Of a stretch of 64,000 nt of DNA, positions 59,671-64,000 are shown one piece after another (position 1 is the stretch's first letter; each line of letters opens with the position of its first letter). Below the pieces are notes generated by a model. It worked only from the letters and a program-made list of their open reading frames with translations. It did not search any database and was not told the DNA's origin. The position numbers and the translations under genes are program-made. This DNA comes from CAZTTG01 sp964615935 (GTDB lineage Bacteria; Planctomycetota; UBA1135; GCA-002686595): assembly GCA_964615935.1 (NCBI GenBank), contig CAZTTG010000002.1, forward strand, positions 83,270 through 147,269, written 5' to 3'.

Positions 59671-62490
59671 ATGAAGCACGCCCTCCTCCCCCTGCTCCTG
59701 CTCCTCGCCCTTCCGGCCTCGGCCCTCCAGCGCCAGAGCGGAGAGCCCCGCCCCTGGGAGCACGAGAGCTCGGACCTCGCGGTGGATCCGCGCATCCGCT
59801 TCGGCCACCTGGAGAACGGGCTGCGCTGGGCCTGGGCCCGGAACGCCGAGCCCGAGCGGCGCTGCTACCTGCGGCTGCACGTGGACGCGGGCAGCTTCGG
59901 CGAGAGAGACCGGGAGCGGGGCATGGCCCACTTCCTGGAGCACATGGCCTTCAACGGCTCCGAGCACTTCGAGGCCGGGACCCTGGTGGAGTGGTTTCAG
60001 TCCCACGGCATGGCCTTCGGCGCCGACACCAACGCCCACACCGGCTTCAGCGAGACGGTCTACAAGCTGGACCTGCCCGAGGCCGACGAGGGGACCCTGC
60101 GAGAGGGCCTGACGGTCCTGCGGGACTTCGCCGGCGGCCTGCTGCTGGAGCAGGAGGAGATCGACGCCGAGAAGGGCGTGATCGACGGCGAGGAGCGCGA
60201 GCGCGACTCGGCCGGCTACCGGCTGGGGGTGCGCTACGTGCAGACGGTCTTCGCTGGCACGCGCCCCGCCGAGCGCCTGATCATCGGGAAGAAGGAGATC
60301 CGCGACGCCTTCGACGCCGAGGGCGTGCGCGCCTTCTACCGGCGCTGGTACCGCCCCGAGAACCTGACCCTGGTGGCGGTCGGCGACCTGGGCGAGCTGG
60401 ATCCGGTGCCCCTCTTCGAGGAGTACTTCGGGGACCTGGCCGTGCTCGAGGCCGCTCCGGCGGAGGAGCCCGAGATGGGCGAGCCCCAGTCCTTGGCCTT
60501 CTCCTTCTGCCTGTACGAGCCCGAGATCCCCGTGGCCTTCCTGACGGCCGGGGTCCTCATCCCCTGGGTGGACGAGCCCGACGTGCGGGCCACCCGCCTC
60601 GCGCAGCTGCCGCTGGAGCTGGCCCGCTCCATGCTCGACCTGCGCTTCGCCGAGCTGGCCAAGGAGGAGGACGCCCCCTTCCTGCAGGCCAGCGCGTCGC
60701 GGGCCGACGCCTTCGACATCTTCGACGGGGAGAACCTGCAGATCGTCAGCCGGCCCGAGCGCTGGGAGGAGGCCCTGGCCTTCGGGGAGCAGGAGCTGCG
60801 CCGGGCGGTGCTCCACGGCTTCCAGCCGGCGGAGCTGGACGAGGTGCGGGCCGACGCCCTGCGAGCGCTGGACGAGGCCGTGGAGCGGGAGCCCACCGCC
60901 GACAGCCGCCTGCTCCTGGGGGAGATCCTGGGGGCCGCCGAGGACCGCCACGTCCCCATGGACGCCGCCTCCCGCCGGGCCCTCCTGGCCCCGGCCCTGG
61001 AGGCCCTGACGGTCGAGGTCTGCCACCGGGCCCTGGCGGAGCGGTGGGTCGAGGGTGAGCTCTCCCTGTACGCCACCGGCGGCCTGGATCTCGGCGAGGA
61101 GGCCGAGGAGCGGCTGCGGGAGGTCTGGTCGCGCAGCCTGGAGACCGAGGTGGTCGCCGGCGAGGAGATCGTGCTGGGCGCCTTCGCCTACGCCTCGGAT
61201 CCCGAGCAGGCGGGCGAGATCGCCGAGCGGAGCCTGGTGGAGGACCTGGACCTCCATCGGGTGCGCTTCGCCAACGGCGTGACCCTGAACGTCAAGGCCA
61301 CCGACTTCGAGGAGAAGGAGATCCTGGTCCGGGCCAGCCTGGGCGAGGGCCGGCTCACCGTGGAGCCGGAGCGGGCGGTCGTGGCCTGGGTGGGCGGTCA
61401 GGTCCTGGACCAGGCCGGGCTGGAGGCCCACAGCCTGGACGACCTGCGGCGCCTGACCGCCGGGCGGCAGGTCGGCGCGGGCTTCGCCGTGGAGGAGGAC
61501 GTCTTCACCCTGGACGGATCGACCACGACCGAGGACCTCCTGCTCGAGCTCGAGCTCCTGTGCGCCTGTCTGGAACACCCGGGCTGGCGCGAGGACGGCC
61601 TGATCCAGCTCCGGCGCCAGATCCCCCCCTACTTCGAGGAGCTCGAGCACCAGCCCCAGGGCCCCCTGATGACCGCCTTCCTGCCGGCCCTCTACTCCGG
61701 CGACGCGCGCTTCGGAATCCCTCCGCGGGAGTCCATCGAGGCCGTGGACATGGAGGCCCTGCGCACCTGGCTCGCGGAGCACCTGCGCGAGGCCCCGCTG
61801 GAGCTGACCCTCGTGGGCGACCTCGACGTGGAGGCGGTGGTCGCCGCCGCCGCCCGCACCTTCGGTCGCCTGGGCGAGCGCCGCGCGCTGCGAGCCTACG
61901 ACGAGCGACGCGTGGTGCCCGCCGCCCTGGAGGGCTTCCGCCAGGTGCACGAGATCGACACCGAGGTGCCCCGCTCGCTGGTCTACATGGTGTTCCCCAC
62001 CACCGACGGGATGGATGCGGCGCGGCGGCGCAGCCTCTACTTCCTCAGCGTGATCCTGGACGACCGGATCCGGGTCGAGGTGCGCGAGAGGCTGGGGGCG
62101 GCCTACTCCCCCGGAGCGGCGGCGGAGACCAGCCGGGTGCTCCCGGGCCACGGCTCGATCCTCATCCAGGCCATGTCCCAGCCCGACGGGGTCGAGACCC
62201 TGGTGGAGGCCTGCCTGGAGGTGGCCGACTCCCTGGCGAAGGAGGGCGTGACCGCCGAGGAGGTGGGGCGCCTTCGGGACCCGATCCTCAACACCCTGCG
62301 CGACGCGCGGCGCACCAACTCCTTCTGGCTGAGCCTGATCGACGAGGCCCAGCGCCGCCCCGAATCCCTGGACGACGTCCGCACCCTGGACGCCTTCTAC
62401 GAGGAGATCGAGGCCGGGGACCTGACGCCCCTGGCGCAGGAGTACCTGGGCCGCGAGCGCGCCTCGATCCTGGTGGTGAATCCGAAGTAG
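59671..62490 (+). CDS. Exported M16 family zinc metallopeptidase (pitrilysin type)
   Basis: 939 residues. Signal peptide of about 19 residues (ending LPASA). The inverted zinc motif HxxEH is HFLEHM (H87, E90, H91), and the third ligand lies in EKGVIDGEERERD near residue 170. The two halves of the clam-shell are present; the C-terminal half has R and Y blocks such as RLGAAYSPGA near 810. The length fits the full-length one-chain members of M16. These enzymes degrade peptides and small proteins in the periplasm. It has its own promoter. The upstream frame belongs to non-coding sequence; the ATG was chosen because it opens the signal peptide. Confidence 0.92.
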   Translation: MKHALLPLLLLLALPASALQRQSGEPRPWEHESSDLAVDPRIRFGHLENGLRWAWARNAEPERRCYLRLHVDAGSFGERDRERGMAHFLEHMAFNGSEHFEAGTLVEWFQSHGMAFGADTNAHTGFSETVYKLDLPEADEGTLREGLTVLRDFAGGLLLEQEEIDAEKGVIDGEERERDSAGYRLGVRYVQTVFAGTRPAERLIIGKKEIRDAFDAEGVRAFYRRWYRPENLTLVAVGDLGELDPVPLFEEYFGDLAVLEAAPAEEPEMGEPQSLAFSFCLYEPEIPVAFLTAGVLIPWVDEPDVRATRLAQLPLELARSMLDLRFAELAKEEDAPFLQASASRADAFDIFDGENLQIVSRPERWEEALAFGEQELRRAVLHGFQPAELDEVRADALRALDEAVEREPTADSRLLLGEILGAAEDRHVPMDAASRRALLAPALEALTVEVCHRALAERWVEGELSLYATGGLDLGEEAEERLREVWSRSLETEVVAGEEIVLGAFAYASDPEQAGEIAERSLVEDLDLHRVRFANGVTLNVKATDFEEKEILVRASLGEGRLTVEPERAVVAWVGGQVLDQAGLEAHSLDDLRRLTAGRQVGAGFAVEEDVFTLDGSTTTEDLLLELELLCACLEHPGWREDGLIQLRRQIPPYFEELEHQPQGPLMTAFLPALYSGDARFGIPPRESIEAVDMEALRTWLAEHLREAPLELTLVGDLDVEAVVAAAARTFGRLGERRALRAYDERRVVPAALEGFRQVHEIDTEVPRSLVYMVFPTTDGMDAARRRSLYFLSVILDDRIRVEVRERLGAAYSPGAAAETSRVLPGHGSILIQAMSQPDGVETLVEACLEVADSLAKEGVTAEEVGRLRDPILNTLRDARRTNSFWLSLIDEAQRRPESLDDVRTLDAFYEEIEAGDLTPLAQEYLGRERASILVVNPK

Positions 62491-62497
62491 CCCCACG

Positions 62498-62521
62498 CGA
62501 GCGCACCGCCTTCGGCGCTCG
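62498..62521 (+). terminator. Small hairpin between M16 protease and SASA esterase genes
   Basis: A 7-bp stem (cgagcgc/gcgctcg) with a 10-base loop in the 43-base gap; it may be an attenuator rather than a full terminator. Confidence 0.4.
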
Positions 62522-62533
62522 AGAGGAGACACG

Positions 62534-63505
62534 ATGAGAGTCGGACGACACCTCGCGGCGGTCGCCGCCATCATCGCCCTCGCGTCCTGCGCCTCGGCCG
62601 AACCGGCGCGAGAGGGCCCGGTGAGGGTCTTCATCCTGGCCGGGCAGTCCAACATGGAGGGGGCGGGCGCGGTCCGGGGCAACCTCGAGCGCAACGGAGG
62701 CCAGGGCGGCCTCGAGCACCTGGTCAAGGACCCGGCGACGGCCGATCGCTTCGCGCATCTGGTCGACGACCAGGGCGAGTGGGTGATCCGCGACGACGTC
62801 TGGATCTGGTACTTCGATCGCCAGGGCGGACTGACCATCGGCTACGGCGCGCGCGACGACCGCATCGGTCCCGAGCTTCAGTTCGGCCACGTCGTGGGCG
62901 ATCGCTACGAGGAGCAGGTGCTGCTGATCAAGATCGCCTGGGGCGGCAAGAGTCTGGCCGTGGATTTCCGGCCACCCAGCAGCGGGGGCCAGGTGGGCCC
63001 CTTCTACGAGGAGCTGTTCGCGCGCGTGCGCGAGGTCCTCGAGAACCTCGAGAAGCACTTCCCGAAGTACCGCGGCCAGGGCTTCGAGATCGCCGGCTTC
63101 GGCTGGCATCAGGGATGGAACGACCGGGTCAACCAGGCCTTCAACGACGAGTACGAGGCGAACCTGGCCAACTTCATCCGCGATGTCCGCGAGGAGCTGG
63201 CGATCGAGGCCCTGCCGTTCGTGATCGCCGAGACCGGCATGAGCGGCCACGAGGAGAAGCACCCTCGGGCGCTGTCCCTCATGCGGGCGCAGGCCGCCGT
63301 GGCGGACTACGAGGAGTTCCAGGGAAACGTCGCCTTCGTCGGAACCAAGGACTTCTACCGACCCCCGGAGGTCTCACCGTCGGGTCAGGGCTACCACTGG
63401 AACGGCAATGCGGAGACCTACTTCCTGATCGGTCACGCCATGGGCGAAGCCATGATCGAACTGGCCGATGGGAAGAAGCAGCCCTCGCGAGGCTCCTCGC
63501 GGTGA
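62534..63505 (+). CDS. SASA-type carbohydrate esterase lipoprotein (sialate O-acetylesterase family)
   Basis: 323 residues. Signal peptide with lipobox IALASC (C19). The SGNH-type opening FILAGQSNMEGAG near residue 33 carries the catalytic serine; GFGWHQGWND near 193 is the characteristic second block, and a late HWNG segment the histidine. The DUF303/SASA family removes acetyl groups from sialic acids or from xylan- and other polysaccharide-bound acetyl groups. Which applies is unknown. GAGAGGAGA precedes the ATG. It fits a glycan-degrading repertoire with the sulfatases and glycosidases. Confidence 0.88.
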   Translation: MRVGRHLAAVAAIIALASCASAEPAREGPVRVFILAGQSNMEGAGAVRGNLERNGGQGGLEHLVKDPATADRFAHLVDDQGEWVIRDDVWIWYFDRQGGLTIGYGARDDRIGPELQFGHVVGDRYEEQVLLIKIAWGGKSLAVDFRPPSSGGQVGPFYEELFARVREVLENLEKHFPKYRGQGFEIAGFGWHQGWNDRVNQAFNDEYEANLANFIRDVREELAIEALPFVIAETGMSGHEEKHPRALSLMRAQAAVADYEEFQGNVAFVGTKDFYRPPEVSPSGQGYHWNGNAETYFLIGHAMGEAMIELADGKKQPSRGSSR

Positions 63506-63576
63506 TTCGGCTGGCTCACACGACGACCGGGGTGTCCCTTCCGAGGGCCCCGTACGGACCTCAGTAGCAGCGCGCC

Positions 63577-63822
63577 TCAGCGCCAGACCTCGATCCAGCT
63601 GCGGTCGTAGGGGCGGTGGTCGAGGGCCTTTGGCTCCTCGAAGAGGCCGCGGATCTCGGCCCACAGCTCGAGGGCGCGCGCGGCCTTGGGCCGGGGGTCC
63701 TCGCCCTCGACGAGGTCGGGGCCGATGGTGAGGATCTCGAGTTCCAGGGAAGCACCGCGGGTGCGGATCGAGAGCTCGCGACGCGGGCCGTCGAGGCCGG
63801 GGCCTCCGATCGTCGACGGCAG
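63577..63822 (-). pseudogene. C-terminal remnant of an unidentified gene
   Basis: An 81-residue frame with clear coding character but no start codon: it is preceded by a stop (63823-63825) and begins with CTG. It includes EILTIGPDLVEGEDPRPKAA and LELWAEIRGLFEEPKAL, ending in SWIEVWR. No family recognised. It is probably the tail of a gene whose front was lost. Remaining stretches (63506-63576 and 63826-63895) hold nothing recognisable. Confidence 0.45.
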
Positions 63823-63895
63823 TCAGCCTGCCCACATCCGGGAACGGCGACATCAACCGCCTTCTCGGACCGCCGCCTCGCCAGGCGGGACATCC

Positions 63896-63903
63896 CTTAC
63901 ACT
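63896..63903 (+). promoter_or_regulatory. -10 type element near the right edge
   Basis: CTTACACT contains TANNNT (without the G[GC] prefix) and shares TACACTG and CCGCC with the element before the corrinoid gene at 45557. It lies 34 bases before the GTG at 63938. Confidence 0.35.
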
Positions 63904-63937
63904 GGCCGCCGCCCCGCCTCCAACGAAGTTCTCCAGG

Positions 63938-64000
63938 GTGCGTATCCTCCGTCCGGCGCCCTCGAAGTGGCTCTTCGAGGCGACGGGGCGACCCTCACTG
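63938..64000 (+). CDS. Start of a gene cut by the right edge
   Basis: A GTG with 20 further codons open to the window end (MRILRPAP at the start). The TANNNT element 34 bases upstream is the main support. The sequence is too short for any family call and the start may be wrong. Confidence 0.25.
   Translation, partial: MRILRPAPSKWLFEATGRPSL

Overview
The window comes from a G+C-rich (about 70%), Gram-negative-type bacterium with an outer membrane: it carries a porin-like beta-barrel, several lipoproteins and Tat substrates. Two formylglycine sulfatases, glycoside hydrolases, HzsA-like haem proteins, FG-GAP, caspase-like, carboxypeptidase-regulatory and DUF362 proteins together point to a planctomycete or a planctomycete-like environmental lineage. 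That assignment is inference; no rRNA, tRNA, CRISPR array or complete mobile element was seen.

1-10.6 kb: a minus-strand operon for X-Pro peptides (oligopeptide transporter, prolidase PepQ, and dipeptidyl peptidase IV cut by the window edge) faces a plus-strand series: a DUF362 protein, a membrane polyferredoxin, a prolyl oligopeptidase, a threonine aldolase and a sirtuin. 10.6-11.0 kb holds a strongly folded non-coding element with 33/34-base inverted arms.

11-16.5 kb: a glutamine synthetase-like gene diverges from a compact B12 operon: MttB-type methyltransferase, MetH-type activation protein, corrinoid protein, homocysteine S-methyltransferase. Together they look like a split methionine synthase that takes its methyl group from a quaternary amine. 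16.5-21.6 kb: beta-CASP nuclease, HzsA-like dihaem protein, AEC transporter.

21.7-33 kb: secreted proteins (transglutaminase with repeat domain, a caspase-like protein lacking its catalytic core, a lipoprotein, a carboxypeptidase-regulatory-like protein, a contracted FG-GAP protein), a URO-D-type methyltransferase with an OPA transporter, and a sulfatase.

33-51.3 kb: two divergent operons. The minus one has an MFS transporter, YjbQ, GH38 alpha-mannosidase, SSS symporter, FAD oxidoreductase, TPR lipoprotein and an NTF2/S41 protease frame split by an in-frame TAG. The plus one has a corrinoid protein, D-lyxose/mannose-type isomerase, GH29 fucosidase, ROK kinase and PIG-L deacetylase, and ends in a hairpin. 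Together these suggest stripping of mannose and fucose from glycans and conversion of mannose to fructose and fructose-phosphate.

51.3-64 kb: aminotransferase, iduronate-sulfatase-like enzyme, GH130 phosphorylase, CBM9-like lipoprotein, a small C2H2 zinc-finger gene with phased repeats upstream, three small unknown genes, porin, M16 protease, SASA-type esterase, a gene remnant, and a gene start at the right edge. Across the window, eleven transcription units are preceded by an octamer of the form G[GC]TANNNT, the likely extended -10 element of the housekeeping sigma factor.
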